DNA of 64,000 bases from Drosophila miranda. Taxonomy: Eukaryota; Arthropoda; Insecta; Diptera; Drosophilidae. The stretch spans positions 7,192,001 to 7,256,000 of the forward strand of contig NC_046675.1 of assembly GCF_003369915.1 (NCBI RefSeq), in the 5' to 3' direction. Of the stretch, positions 12,881 to 24,125 are shown one piece after another. The notes beneath the pieces were generated by a model, which worked only from the letters and a program-made list of their open reading frames with translations, did no database searches and was not told the DNA's origin. Both the position numbers and the translations under genes were made by a program. The number at the start of each line of letters is the position of its first letter. Within the stretch, counting starts at the first letter, position 1.

Positions 12881-14019
12881 CTATATTTCCCCCGATTCTT
12901 TGAGGAGGAATCAATTCCAGAATTCCTCAATTAATTTCTTGAACTCCTTTGAGAATCGGAAAACTTTTCCCCGCCTGATTAACCCCCATCTATGTGAGGT
13001 TAAAATCCGCTAATGCCACTGCCACTGCCACTCAAGCGAGCCGCATCGTTTACTGTTGCAGGCCACAGCCTGCTGTGCTGCACGCTGCACGCAATAGATG
13101 GGGGGGAAATTGTGAAAGAGTTTTAATCAAAATGGATATGGGAGATCCGAGATCTCTCTTTCGCTTTGATATTCTGATATCTGCCTTGACACGTAATTGG
13201 AAATGAGAAGCACTCCAAGCACAATCCGAACCAAAAATAAATCCAAAAGAGAGATTCTTCATTTCGAAATATGTATCTTTTGTGGCGTGTAAATTGGGGG
13301 CAAACGCGTGCCAGCCCACAAATTGGTGGCGTCATTAGATTCAAATTTATTGGCAATTCAATTAGGCATCCCTCCGACCTCCAATCGGCTGTGGATCCAT
13401 TAATTGTCTGCCAGCTGGGGCGCATAACAATGCGGAAATGCAATCGATTGGAGGGAAACGCACTTCACACGCAAATAAACGGGCCTGGGACCGAGACTGG
13501 GACTGGAACTGGAGTTTATCTTGGAGATGCACGGAGGCCCAACAATTTATTCTTTCATCGAGGAAGCGAAATACCGGAGCAGTTATGCAAATCAGCAGGT
13601 AGTCCGTACAGCAGGCCCCAGCGGCGGTCATTCACTGCCAGAGAGGGGGCAAGGGGGGACAGGGGTACGGGACGCATGCAATTTGTGGCATTAGAATATG
13701 CACTCATGAATAGATACGAGTGCAGACCAGGCAGCGCGCCTTCATTAAAACATTCACAGAAAATACAGAAAATAATTGCAAAACGGCCCTCGCGACTCCA
13801 ATGGGAAAGTGGATTCCCCCCACAAATAACCGAAACAAATGGCATTAAAATCGTATAGAAATATCACTTCAAAAACTGTAAGAAAACGAAAGTGAAACCG
13901 TTTTCTTTTCATACATTTTTTGTATCATTCATTCACTCAGGGGTTCATTCATTCATTCACTCATTCATGTGTGAGAAAGTTCAATTCAATTCAGTCGCCA
14001 AGAGAAAGAGATTTTCGTT
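12881..14019. other. Intronic stretch, no gene seen
   Basis: More GC-balanced sequence with open frames on both strands between 12994 and 13858 (the longest 195 codons, plus strand). The minus strand is open through the same interval, there is no domain, signal peptide or conserved block, and composition is not exon-like. I do not call a gene. GTTCATTCATTCATTCACTC repeats occur at 13941-13965. Confidence 0.4.
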
Positions 14020-14895
14020 GTATCACTCTCTCTCTCTTTTACAGCGCGGCTTGGCAGTGAAGTGTGAGCTTTTATGAAGCTTTCACACAGCGTGGCTTAG
14101 CTCATGGCTCTAAACGATGGCCTAACCACTAAATATATTTCCAAATGGGAGGTCTTCATTTATTTTGAGAATTTTTAGCAGTCTCTTATGCACTTTATCT
14201 CTTTCACAACGTAGCTTAGCCAAGAAGGGTGGCCTTTTATGTCTCTCTCGGTTACAGAGTGGCTTAACAGCGTGCTTTAAGGAGAGCAAGAGCTCACTCA
14301 TTCACGCTTTCTCTCTCTTTCATAGCGTTGCTTATCAGCTTAGGTCTATCTCCCTTTTCCTCTCTTTTACAGTGTGGCTTAGCAGTAAAGGCTGACCTTT
14401 TATGTCTCTCTCTCTCTTAGTGTGGCTTAGCTGCATGGCTTTCAGAAGATCAAGAGCACTTTCATTGACTATTTCTCCCTCTTTCAGAAGAGATCCTCAA
14501 AGAGGATCCTATAAAGAGGTTTGTATCACTCTTTCTCTCTCTCCCTTTTACAGCTTGGCTTATCATTAAATACCATTCATGTCTCTCTCTCTGCGAGGTT
14601 TTCCTTTTATGTCTCTCTCTCTCTCTCTCTGTCAGTGTGGCTTAACAGCATGGCTTTCGGAAGAGCAGGAACCCATTCATTCATTCACTCATTCGCTCTC
14701 TTTTTAGGCGTAGCTGAGCTGCTTAGATCTCTCTCTCTCTCTCTGTCTCTCTTTTACAGCCTACCTCTCCCAGCGCAGCTTAGCATTGAGGGTGACCTTT
14801 CAAGCCTCCACAAAAGACCCATATACGCTGATCGAATTCCCACAAGACCTTGTACTATTCATCTCTCTCTCTCTCTCTCACAGCGTGGCTTAGCT
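14020..14895 (+). repeat. CTTAGC repeat family, cluster 3 (densest)
   Basis: At least eleven direct copies in 876 bp, each a CTCTCTCT tract, usually (T/C)ACAG, then (A/C/T)GTGGCTTAGC or a near variant (GCTTAAC, GCTTATC, GCTTGGC). Copies lie near 14040, 14085, 14207, 14258, 14323, 14367, 14418, 14548, 14632, 14772 and 14878. Flanks also recur: CCTTTTATGTCTCTCTC follows several copies and GCATGGCTTTC follows two, so the array grew partly by duplication of longer segments. Confidence 0.75.
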
Positions 14896-15422
14896 CCGGT
14901 CAATTGCATAATCACGGAATACCCATAATTCCAAACGTAATGTCAAAGTCTTTGCCGAAAAGCCGCATAGCCGCATCGCCGCATCGCTGCCTCTGTGTTG
15001 CAAGTTGCAACTTATTAATTTACCGAACAATACTCCCCTTTTTTTCCTGTGTGTGGGGGAGGGGGGAGGGGGGGGCAACAACCGTTCCGAAAGCGGCTTA
15101 CACTCGCATGGAGCCGCAAGACCGACGCTAAACGCCATTAATTTTTACACACGGTTTCACTGCACTTCGAATGCGCTTTTCATGAGCACGAAATGGTATA
15201 GTATTTTTTTATGGGGGGGGGGGGATAGCCCCCTTAAAACTCTCCCGAAGATCCCAGGCTATTGTTTTGCAATTTGTTTTTTGGGTTCGTTGGAAAAAAA
15301 AACCCCCCCTCTATTGAGTAATTACGAAAAAAAATTGTTTAAGGCTTAATTAAAAAATTGTGTAAATAATCGCGAAAATGAAAGTGCCATCTGCACCCCC
15401 CCATCATGAATCTGCCACTCAC
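14896..15422. other. Intron next to the first coding exon
   Basis: Contains G-runs at 15055-15074 and 15213-15223 but nothing gene-like. The splice donor of the coding exon is at 15421-15422 (minus strand, CAAG then GTGAGT). Confidence 0.6.
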
Positions 15423-15782
15423 CTTGTAAACCTCCGAGAAAAATCCAGATCCAATTTTCACCTTGACAAAATCATCAACGGAATATAATGCTGAGACGGC
15501 GGTACGTAGCGCCCGACAGGAGCTACCGGTGACCAGGCGATCCGACGATATGGTGCGGCTGACAGGCGGCGCCGGCGGCAGGCCCTCCCCGTTGCCGTTC
15601 GGCTGCTGTTGCTGCTGGGGCGTCAGGGAGGCGGCCGCCTCCTCGCCATCGGTTATGGCCGCCGCCGCCTTGTAGGCCGCCATGGGGCTGGGCCAATTGA
15701 AGGGCGACGAGTCCACCTGATCCACATCCATTCTCGACTCCGACTGCGGCGGTCCGGGTCCACTGTGCTGGTTTAGATTCAT
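15423..15782 (-). CDS. cdi: First coding exon of a TESK-type protein kinase, center divider
   Basis: This exon encodes the N-terminal 120 residues of a testis-specific-kinase (TESK)-type protein kinase, a relative of LIM kinases that phosphorylates cofilin and so regulates actin. Residues 1-95 look disordered and low-complexity, with a QQQQQ run at 56-60 and Ala-rich and Pro-rich pieces. The kinase domain starts at about residue 103: [19 protein letters not shown] contains the glycine loop GSGFFSEV (111-118), the pattern typical of TESKs and unlike the LIMK loop. The ATG at 15780-15782 is the first in frame. The exon ends in phase 0 after EVYK with donor GTGAGT; the invariant lysine and catalytic loop would be in exons outside the window. 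Identification as cdi rests on the loop sequence and on my recollection that cdi, mRpL55 and ATPsynD are neighbours in D. melanogaster. Another TESK is the main alternative. Confidence 0.82.
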
Positions 15783-15951
15783 TTTTATCAGCTCCGACGT
15801 ATGTTGCTGCTTACGGCTACTATAAATATTTTTTGTGAAATTTGTTTGTCAACAAAAAAAAATGTCACTTGTTCATGGAATGCTTTGGGTTTTGGAGTTA
15901 CTGTTTATTTTTGTTTTTGGCAAGTTTTGGAAGCACTTGGCAATTGGAAGT
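15783..15951 (-). other. cdi: 5' untranslated part of the first coding exon of cdi
   Basis: On the minus strand a strong pyrimidine tract (TTTTCTTTTCTTTTCAG) ends at 15952, giving an acceptor directly before ACTTCCAATTG. The exon would run from 15951 through 169 untranslated bases to the ATG. Spliced leader use is inferred from sequence. Confidence 0.6.
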
Positions 15952-16139
15952 CTGAAAAGAAAAGAAAAGATACATATGAGAAAATTATTATAATTGCATA
16001 AATCCCCATCATCGCCTCAGATTCTAATGAAATGCTAACAAAATGATGGCGCGTGATCAGCATTTGTGTATTTTTATGGAGTGCTAATTAAAAATTGTTC
16101 AAAGAATTGTATTTTTGCTATCACGCGGCATACGGAAAG

Positions 16140-17000
16140 CGATAGCGTTTAGATAGAGAAAGAGAGAGGGAGGAAAAGACAGAGAGAGGTAGATATATCT
16201 TCTAACATATACTCTCAGAATATGGGTCGATCTTTAAAGAGATCTTTCCCGAGGATTTTGTGATCTTTAAAAGGAATTCTTGATGCAAATTTTGGCAGAA
16301 AGAAATATACTTTTTGGTAAATAGAATACTTTTCCAGAAACTATTTCTTGGCTATGATATGATAGAGAGAGAGAGGGAGGAAGAGACAATGAAAGATATC
16401 TATATCTTCTGAAACATTCTATCGGAATATGGGTAGATCTTTTGGGTGTATATTAAACCTTGTAGAAACCGAGATTTTATGATCTTTGGAAAGCATTTTT
16501 AGTGCAAATTTTTGGCGGAAAGAACACTCTTTCAGAGAACTATTCCTGGGCTATGATATGATAGAGAGAGACAGATAAGGAAAAAGACAATGAGAGATAT
16601 CAATATCTTCTGAAACAATCTCTCTGAATATTCGTAGGTCTATTAAGAGTAAATTTAAACCTTGTAGAACTCGAGATTTTATGATCTTTCGAAGGAATTC
16701 TTAGTGAAAATTTTCAGCGGAAAGAAATCTACTGTTTTTTCTAATAGAACACTTTTTCAGAGTACTAAACCTTGTAGATCCCTATATTTTATGATCTATT
16801 TCGAAGGAATTTTTGGTGAAATTTTAATCAAAAAGAAGTCCACTGTTTTGTAAATAGAAAGATAAAAACAATGAGAGATAGCTTTTATCTTTTAAAGTAT
16901 TCTCTCGGGATATTCGTAGATCTATTGGGAGCACACTAAACCTTGAAGATCCCGAAATATTGTGTTCTTTAGAAGGTATTCTTAGTCCAATTTTTAGGCA
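16140..17000. repeat. Tandem array of about 200-bp diverged units
   Basis: Four to five imperfect units start near 16150, 16360, 16557 and, partially, 16855. Each has GATAGAGAGAGAGAGGGAGG or a relative, then GACAATGAGAGATATC, TATCTTCTGAAACA, a TCTCTGAATAT-type box, AAACCTTGTAGA, TTTTATGATCTTT, GAAGGAATTCTTAGTG and GGCGGAAAGAA. Order is kept and divergence is moderate. No conserved frame runs through the units. Confidence 0.75.
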
Positions 17001-18559
17001 GTAACAATCCCACTTGTTGATCTCTTCCTTAGAACCACTTCCAGCCCTAAACAGATCAAATTCCCTTCCCAGAATACACCCAATATTTATAGATCCCAAG
17101 TTTCAACATTTTGTATTTATGATACTTGTTTTTTTGTTTTCGTAGACGCCAAAATCTACCCAAAAAAGAAGCAAAAAAAAACCAAAAACCGAATAAATTA
17201 AACGTCTGTGCTCGAATTTGTTCGTTTGCTAATAAATTATTCAGGGTCAAAGTCTCGATGGGCAACGGGTTGCCTTCTTTGATGATGGGCGCTCGAAGAG
17301 GCGCTTATCAAAGGCAGGGCGTGGCGGGGGCAGGGGCAGGGGCAGGCACTCTCTCAATGATAGTGCGACTAGCACTTGTTCCTACGGTTCCTACGGCTGA
17401 TAGCGACGACCGTTTTCAAGTGCGATAAAAACGTATGACTTCTATTTTTTTTCCGCCTGTTTTTTTGTTTGTTGTTTTTTTTTTCGCTGTGTAATTTAGC
17501 AGCAATTTGGTTATCATTTTGCTGTCGTTTCCACTGGCTGTGTTGTCTCTTGGGGACAAAGAAGAGGCACTGGGGCAGGGGCAAATAAGTAGATAATCAC
17601 GACTACTGCAGCAACCTTGGCCTCGAGCTTGAAAATCGGCAACGAGGGCCCCCCCAGAAGAAGCTTTCCCCCAACGATCCAACGATCCAGCGATCCATCA
17701 ATTCTCCCACCTACCAAAAACCCCTCTCCCCCTCTCCCTCTCTCTCCGATGGCTTGAAATGGATGATATAACCAATTTATTTAGCTCTGAAAAAGGTTGG
17801 AATTTTTTTTGTTTCGATTTGCCATTCCTTATCTGGGTTCCAGCGATAAGATATAGAAAAAGTGGCCTAAAGGATAGTACGTGTGTCGAAAGGGGAGTGG
17901 TGAGGGGGGTGGTGGGCCCTAGCCAAATAGTGGGCCATAAACTATAACAAAATAATTACAACAAAATTTCTAACGATATAATGATAATGATACAGCTACG
18001 GATTCCTAACGGTTCGACAGACTCTCACTTTTGGAGGGGCAAAAAGAGAGAGGGAGGGACGAGAGAGGGGAGAAGGGGAGACAGAAAGAGAGGAGGTAGA
18101 GGGGCTAAGACAGATCTACAAGCTGAAATAAAATACAAATTACTAAGCACATTTTTTTCCCCCACTTTTCCCCTCCAAATTCCTCTTTTTTTTGTGCCGT
18201 TTTCTTCGTCTTTTTGGACAAATTTCGCAAAAAAAAAATAATAAAGAGCCCCAAAAGCCGGCAGCAACAGTCCCCATAATTAGGGTCAATTGCGGCTAAC
18301 CGCTGCCAATCGGCGACAACGAAAGCTTCAAAGGGGGGATAAAACGTGCTACACTTCATTAAGAGGCATGACCAGCGTAAGAGTTGCGCCTGCCACACGA
18401 TTACCCAAGGATCGTTAGAGTTGCAGCTACAAAAGTATCTAGATATGCGCCATGGACCGCACTAGATATCTTCCTAGAGACGGCTGCAGCCACTCTCTGG
18501 ATAGCCGTAGGACCTGCCATGGCACAGACTTTTTTCTGGTGAGGTCGAAGAGATTTTTC

Positions 18560-18862
18560 TTTAAAAACCAGAAAACTTTGGGCTCGAAAATCTAGCAATC
18601 TTTGGGCCAGAAAGTCCAGCAATCTTTAGGCTAGAAATCCAGCAATCTTTAGGCTTGAAAATCCATCAAACTTTAGGGTAGAAAATCTATCAAATATTAG
18701 GCCTGAAAATTCACAATCTTTAGGCCAGAAAATCCACCAATCTTGAGGCTTGAAAATCCATCAAACATTAGGCTAGAAAATCCATCAAACCTTAGGCCAG
18801 AAAATCCACAATCTTTAGGCTAGAAAATCCATCAAACTTTAGGCTAGAAAATCCACCAAAAA
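18560..18862. repeat. Tandem array of about 27-30-bp units
   Basis: About eleven units of the form TTTAGGCTAGAAAATCCATC followed by AAAC or AATC, with variants (GGCCAGAAAATCCACAATC, GGCTTGAAAATCCATCAAA). Head to tail, non-coding. Confidence 0.85.
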
Positions 18863-19255
18863 TTCAGAAAGAAATTGGTTCCATGTTGGCCCACAAAAAT
18901 CCGTTCAGCACGCCCCGAAAACTAAGTCAAGGCCTGTCTTTTTTATTTTGGGTGGCATTTTTGGGTGAATCTATTAAATCGTTTTTCGGCTGCCGCGACT
19001 ATAAGGTTTTTTTTTTTGTGGCTTGCATAAATTTTCACATCACGTTCCAGCCACAAAAAACACACAAAAAAACGGTTTCTCTCGTGTGTGGCGTGTGGAA
19101 AACCACAAAATGTAAAGCATCCAAATATTTGTGGGCTTAAAATAGGAATATATCAAAAGCAAAGGTCAGGCCCAGTCCAGTCCCAGTCGAAGATGGAAAA
19201 TACATATAACGGTTGATGCAATCTCAAAAACTATATAAAAAAAATAATAAACAAC

Positions 19256-19490
19256 TAAAAGCGAATAAGGAATGCCCTTTGAAATGATTCGAAATGAAAA
19301 CTCTGTCGAAAACGAATAGGGAATTCCCTTTGAAATGATTCGAAAAAAAACCCAACCAAAAACGATTCTGGGATGCCCTTTAAAATGATTTTTAAAAAAA
19401 CCGCAACAAAAAACGAATCTGGAAGGCTCTTTAAAATGATTTCAAGTGAAAACCCAACCAAAAACAAATACGGAATGCCCTTTAAAATGA
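19256..19490. repeat. Tandem array of about 58-60-bp units
   Basis: Four to five units containing AAAACGAAT..GGAATGCCC followed by TTTAAAATGATTC and an A-rich spacer. The minus strand stays open for 70 codons because the period keeps the frame for several units, but the result is only a repeated Phe/Ile-rich string, so I do not call a gene. Confidence 0.8.
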
Positions 19491-22480
19491 TTCAAAATAC
19501 AGAAAATACTCCGCTAGAGTATAAATAATACTCGAAATACTAAAATAATACTCCAGAGAGTGCTTTCTCTGCGCAGGCTTTTCGATCACTTTTTCTTTAA
19601 TTTTTAGAGAGATTTTACCACAGCTAGATGCATCATCTAATCGACATGTTTCTACTCCAAACAGCTGTTAATTTTCAGTCTATTAAAGAGAACACCTTTC
19701 CCCCATGATGGTCCCAAAATCCAAACCGTTAACTGCCACAAGCCGCAAGGCATTAAACCGCTGCTGCTGCTGCGTCGTCGCCTACGCGTGCCCCTTGGTT
19801 GGCGAGTACATTCCACGCATCCATTAAATGCACATAAATCTTTGTTATGATATTTCCGATTTCTTCAGGGAAGAAGAGTAGAATCCAGATGAGTTCAGGA
19901 AATCACGGAAGAAGAACAAAAAAAACGTTAATGAAAAGGAAAGTTGGCCCCACTTCATGGTCTCGAGACGTTACAAATTTCTATAAACAAAGCGAGAGAG
20001 AGATGAAGAGTCTCTTGAGGCAGAAACAAAAGCAAAGTAAAGTAAAATTATCAAAGAACAACACACACAAAGAAATAACGAAAGAAAGAAGCAAGAAAAT
20101 GGGACATGGCACACTCTCGGAACGTAACAAAAAAGAAAAGAAAAGAAAAGACAAACCAAAAGCCGAATGAAATTCATGTCATAAATTCTTGTACGCCTAT
20201 GCCTCGGCCTATCTGTAAGATACAATGCGATACGGAGACGCCCACGAAGAGCAGCAGCGGCAGCAGAAAAATTACCAACTCATTCCGATCTGGGCCCTGG
20301 GTCTATGGAAATGTGATTGAGGAGGCTGCATTCCAAGGGGAAACCAAACGAAATGGAACGCAAAGAAACAAATGTATATTTATGGCATGGAATGAAACAC
20401 AAAAGTTTCACTTTCTTTCAGTATAAAGAACCCTACATTCCATCGATTACTGCGCCATTTGGGCATTGACTAATCGGCTAAAGATTTCACTCACACGTGC
20501 CGCCTATCGCCTACCGCCCATCGCCCATCGCCCATTGCTTTGCGGTCTCTAAACCTTGCTGAAAATAGTCGCTAAACTAAACTAAAATAAAATAAAACAA
20601 TTGCCTAGCCTAAATGAACTTTAAACAATCAAAGGCGCAAACCGAAGAAGAAGGAACATTTGAAATAAATTTAGTAACGCCTAGCGACTAGAGGAGTGCC
20701 CATTAGTAAAAAGAGATACAAAAAACTATAAAAAAAGGGTTTTTTGTAATACAAAGAAGACAAGTTTGTGCCTAGTTGCTGCATTTTAGCTGTAATTCTA
20801 TATTTATCTAAAAACCTATATTTATTTTTTGGATTTGTGTCTTATCCATCTTCAAAGTAGATTTCCAGCAGCTTAAAACAAGGAAAAGTTAGGCTTAGAC
20901 TGCCCTTTAATACTCCTTTAAGTGGTATATACCAAAAGCACAACCATTTCCTTGTCATACCCCTTGCACTCGACGAATGCCCAGGGTATGCCTGAAGAAA
21001 TAAATTGCCGTTTATTTTGAGCTTCAAGTGCAAGTCCCATGTCCCATACGAAGATCGAACAAAACAAAACACTTGATGAATGCAGTTGGACAGGCAGAAG
21101 GCGCCAAAGAAGGTGCAAAAAATAAAATAAAAAGCAAACACGAACAAAGAGAAAATAGAGAAATGAGAGCAAATGGCGCATTTGCGGGTGAGTGTGTCTA
21201 TTTTTTGTTGTTCCTTCTGGTTAATTCTTTTACGTACAACACAAATGAAAACAAATTAGCTTAGGTTGCATTTACAGCCGGCTGGAGAGCAGAGGGTGAT
21301 TGCTGTTAATTTTATAAACACCACACACAAAAAAAGAAAAAAAAAAAAGCCCTCAACCTTAGCCATTCACCCCTCTTCTGTGCAGCCTGCACCATTCCTC
21401 TCCCCCTCCGTGGCCAACAGCCACAAAAATGCAGTTGGTCACACCACCGGACGGACAAAAAGACAACAACAAGCGGCAGCAACAACCACCAAACCGGCAC
21501 AATCCCAATCAGGCAGGCAGCTGCAGTCGGGCAACGGGAAACCCAAGTGGAAGATGGAAAGATGGAATATAGGGAGAGAATCGGGAGTGGATCCATGGAT
21601 CCGTGGATCCACTATAACGAGCGAAACATCTGTCGCAGCATTTGCATTTTACGTGGAAAAACAGTCTTTCCGCTGAATCAAACAGAGAGCGAGAGAGCGA
21701 GAGAGAGAGAGAAGCAGCAAAACGGTAGCGCGAATGGCATTGGAAAACACAAACCTAGGAAAACATCTTCATCATTGGAGAGTGTGTGTGTTGTGTGTGG
21801 TGTGCTGCTTGCAAATGTGTTTGTGTTATTTTTACATTTCCGCTTCATACATACAAATATTTATGTTGCGCACAGCCCTGCCAACCTTCCTCATTAAACA
21901 TTCCGATCGCACGCACACACGCACACAGAAAGAGGAAGGAAGACAATCCCAAACCCTCCCCATCCGGAGCCCCGTCAGGGCAGAGGGCAGAGGGTTAGAG
22001 ATGTGCAAGATGGAATGCATCACGAGTTGACACATGCCTGTATGGATGGGGCCACAACAGGTTTCAAATGCAACACCTTTGATACGTTTTGTGGACTACA
22101 GTGAAACCACAATACAGCCGGAAGAAAATTTAACAGGATGGGAATATTTGAGAGACTGTATGCCTTTCGAGCAGGACTTTGGTTTATATCGTTTCGCTTT
22201 GTTTATTGGTTATTTTCTTAAATTGCTCGCTGTGTTTACTTGTTGGCTATCTATCGAACAGCTGCGCTCGACAGACTAAACAGCTGCTCTGCAAATAATT
22301 AAAACTAAAATTGGGTCATTCTTAGCAAATCAAAATCCCATTCATGAAAACCATTCATGTATGTTATTTACTATTCGATGTAGATGGTTTTCTTTGATAC
22401 ATTTGCTGTGTCTGTTTGTCTATTTTAGTGCAATCTAATGGCCGTACTTCAATTTAAACCTTATTTTTCGAAATTGTTGC
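19491..22480. other. Leader-intron stretch, no gene seen
   Basis: Includes a GCCCATCGCCCATCGCCCA repeat near 20515-20540, a GA-rich run at 21686-21713 and TGTGTGTG patches at 21783-21797. The plus-strand frame at 19847-20170 is Lys/Arg-rich because the DNA is A-rich; it has no domain. Nothing else supportable. Confidence 0.4.
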
Positions 22481-22706
22481 ATTTTTGGGAGCCACTGTCG
22501 CAGGGTCGCAGGCCAGGCCCCCATCTCTAGACGCAGTCCGCTGCTTCCGCTGCTGTAACGAGCGCAGCAGCAGCAGAGCAGTGGAGACGCAGAGAAAGAG
22601 CGCAGACAACCCACACAAGCGCACGCATAGAAAATTGTTGTACAACAGAATTTCGGGACAGAGCAGACAGAGTGGAAGGGGAAATATCAGAGAAGCTCAT
22701 ATTTAC

Positions 22707-23253
22707 CTAAATTTGTAGTTTATAATTTACCAGTATTGATGGTTTTTATGCTGCTGCTGCTGCAGATGCTTTCGTTGTTCTTATTGCCGATGTGCTGCTA
22801 TAATCCAATTAGGTGTGAACACATACGTGTGCTGCAATTGCAGTTATTTCCACACCGACACGCACACAGAGAACCGAAGATGCACTAATAACTAAATACG
22901 AAAAAATCTTGTCACCAACAAAACGGATCTCAAATTTTGTTTAAAATTAAAATTTCACCAGCTACTTTGTTGTGGCTCGGTCTTGTTTACAGCAGTGGAC
23001 TCGGGCTCGGCGCTATGCTGCTGCATTCGCTTGGGTATTTTTTGTTTTGATTAGACGCGACGATGCTGCCGTTCAACATTCCACCGACACTTTAAGGGTA
23101 TTACCTTTCACTTGCACTACAGCTGGCTATACATCAATATTTAGGCTAGCGGAAAGGACTTGTTTGTTGCACTCGCGTAAAAATCGCGTACATAAATTAT
23201 AAAAATAAAACTTGCGACGCGCACACACGTCCGAATTTGTTTGTCCCCGAAAT
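22707..23253 (-). other. cdi: Probable untranslated leader exon of cdi
   Basis: On the minus strand the sequence just downstream of two M1BP motifs is CAG-rich, lacks a long frame and ends at candidate donors at 22729-22730 (ATACTG then GTAAAT) or 22705-22706 (TTTAG then GTAAAT). I give the longer version. This is the nearest promoter-like sequence upstream of the cdi coding exon in the right orientation. The exact transcription start and donor cannot be fixed from sequence. Confidence 0.45.
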
Positions 23254-23356
23254 CAGTGTGACCGAACTCTTGAGCAGTGTGACCGACGATTGTTCGACAA
23301 AATATACCTCAAAAGTATATACCGTCTCACTTGAAAAATATACCATGAATATACCG
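23254..23356 (-). promoter_or_regulatory. Core promoter block of cdi: two GGTCACACTG motifs with upstream GGTATATTTT motifs
   Basis: Read on the minus strand, GGTATATT occurs ending near 23348 and 23334, then GAGACGGTATATAC, then GGTATATTTTG, then GGTCACACTG twice (plus coordinates 23275-23284 and 23254-23263). These match the Drosophila core-promoter elements Ohler 1 (bound by M1BP) and Ohler 6, which are known to occur together in TATA-less promoters. The order and wording resemble the ATPsynD promoter at 29770-29845. Confidence 0.7.
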
Positions 23357-24125
23357 ATGAAAAGTCGAACTTAGCCCGCTTAAGCCCCCTCAATTTAAAC
23401 AGTGAACAACTTATGATATTCGGTTGAATGCTATTAGCTAGCTAGGACCTCAGCCCTGAACACATCATTTGATCCGATTGATTAATCATTTTTCTACATG
23501 ATAGCGTAGTGCACGCGAAATGCGCTGCGCGTTAGGGTATTGGCTTGCATCACAGTTGTAAAGCATTCTGTGTGTTTGGAAGGGACATGGTCACATTTTT
23601 GATTCAGACGCGGTAGGACTTTAAGGAGCTGACCGTTGGCTTCAAAATCCAATAGAATCGGCTCTTAGTCCTACAGTCTCAATTATCCCGTTTGCAACTT
23701 CTGAATTAGTCTCCTAAGCGCAAAACGGTAACTCCGCAGGATCTGCAAATGCCAACTGTCCCTCAGCCAACAGTTGATTTCGTTTGCCCCTCCAAGGGCA
23801 AGAACAGCTGCTGGTGATGCAAATTCGAATTTATCACCACGAATAGCATGCAGCCTGTAGCGTCGCATTGCCGCATGAATGAGTCAATAAATGCTGATAA
23901 TTATAGCTCAAAAATAAAAAATGGATCTCGGCTAAACAGATTTTATTTTACCGAAACTAGACCCCAATTTCGGTTGCTATTATTTCCCTTTCGTTTCATA
24001 CAGCGTTCAGTCAAATATCAGGGATTAGCCCATACATATATTTGATTAATCGGTACAATACATTTTCTACTGTTGTTTTCATGGATCTTCAGGATTCTAC
24101 TGAATCTGTATTCAGTTGATTCCCA
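23357..24125. other. Interval between cdi promoter and DUF1091 copy A
   Basis: No gene recognised. The right part (from about 23864, GCCGCATGAATGAGTCAATA) repeats sequence found at 32140-32180, 27118-27135 and 33968-33990. The stretch 24045-24125 is the conserved 3' flank shared by DUF1091 copies (TTGATTAATCGGTACAATAC, TTTTCTACTGTTGTTTTC). The left part, 23400-23860, is unassigned; the 61-codon minus frame there has no family resemblance. Confidence 0.5.

Larger units (their letters stand above)
1..15422 (-). other. Intron following the first coding exon of the cdi-like gene (partial)
   Basis: Everything left of the donor at 15421-15422 is read as intron of the minus-strand kinase gene, because the kinase domain is interrupted after its glycine loop and no continuation (VAIK-type lysine, HRD, DFG) appears in any minus-strand reading frame down to position 1. 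The next exon must lie beyond the left edge. The open frames here are short and low-complexity, often made of CT or GA tracts, and none resembles a protein family I know. Contents worth noting are listed separately: AT-rich tandem arrays, a GGGGCA minisatellite, a CA microsatellite and the CTTAGC repeat family. Nested genes or enhancers are possible but not visible. That this is one intron, and not intergenic sequence plus an unrecognised gene, is inference. Confidence 0.6.
15952..22706 (-). other. Leader intron of cdi (inferred)
   Basis: The interval between the acceptor at 15952 and the proposed leader exon at about 22.7 kb contains no supportable gene on either strand. Three tandem-repeat arrays inside it are listed separately. 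A second GC-rich, CAG-rich patch at 22490-22630 might be an alternative leader exon but carries no decisive signal. Intron status is inferred. Confidence 0.5.

Noticed and set aside
13271-13858. 195-codon plus-strand frame
   Set aside because: Opposite strand is also open over most of it, no recognisable motif, and it lies in an intron without exon-like signals.
2678-14895. CRISPR-like spaced repeats (CTTAGC modules)
   Set aside because: Eukaryotic intron, irregular spacing and diverged repeats with duplicated spacers; not a CRISPR array.
20106-20426. Lys-rich plus-strand frame
   Set aside because: Produced by A-rich DNA (AAAAGAAAAG runs); no domain.
23501-23570. Possible tRNA-like sequence (GCGCGTTAGGGTATTGGCTT)
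   Set aside because: No A-box/B-box pair and no acceptor stem could be found.
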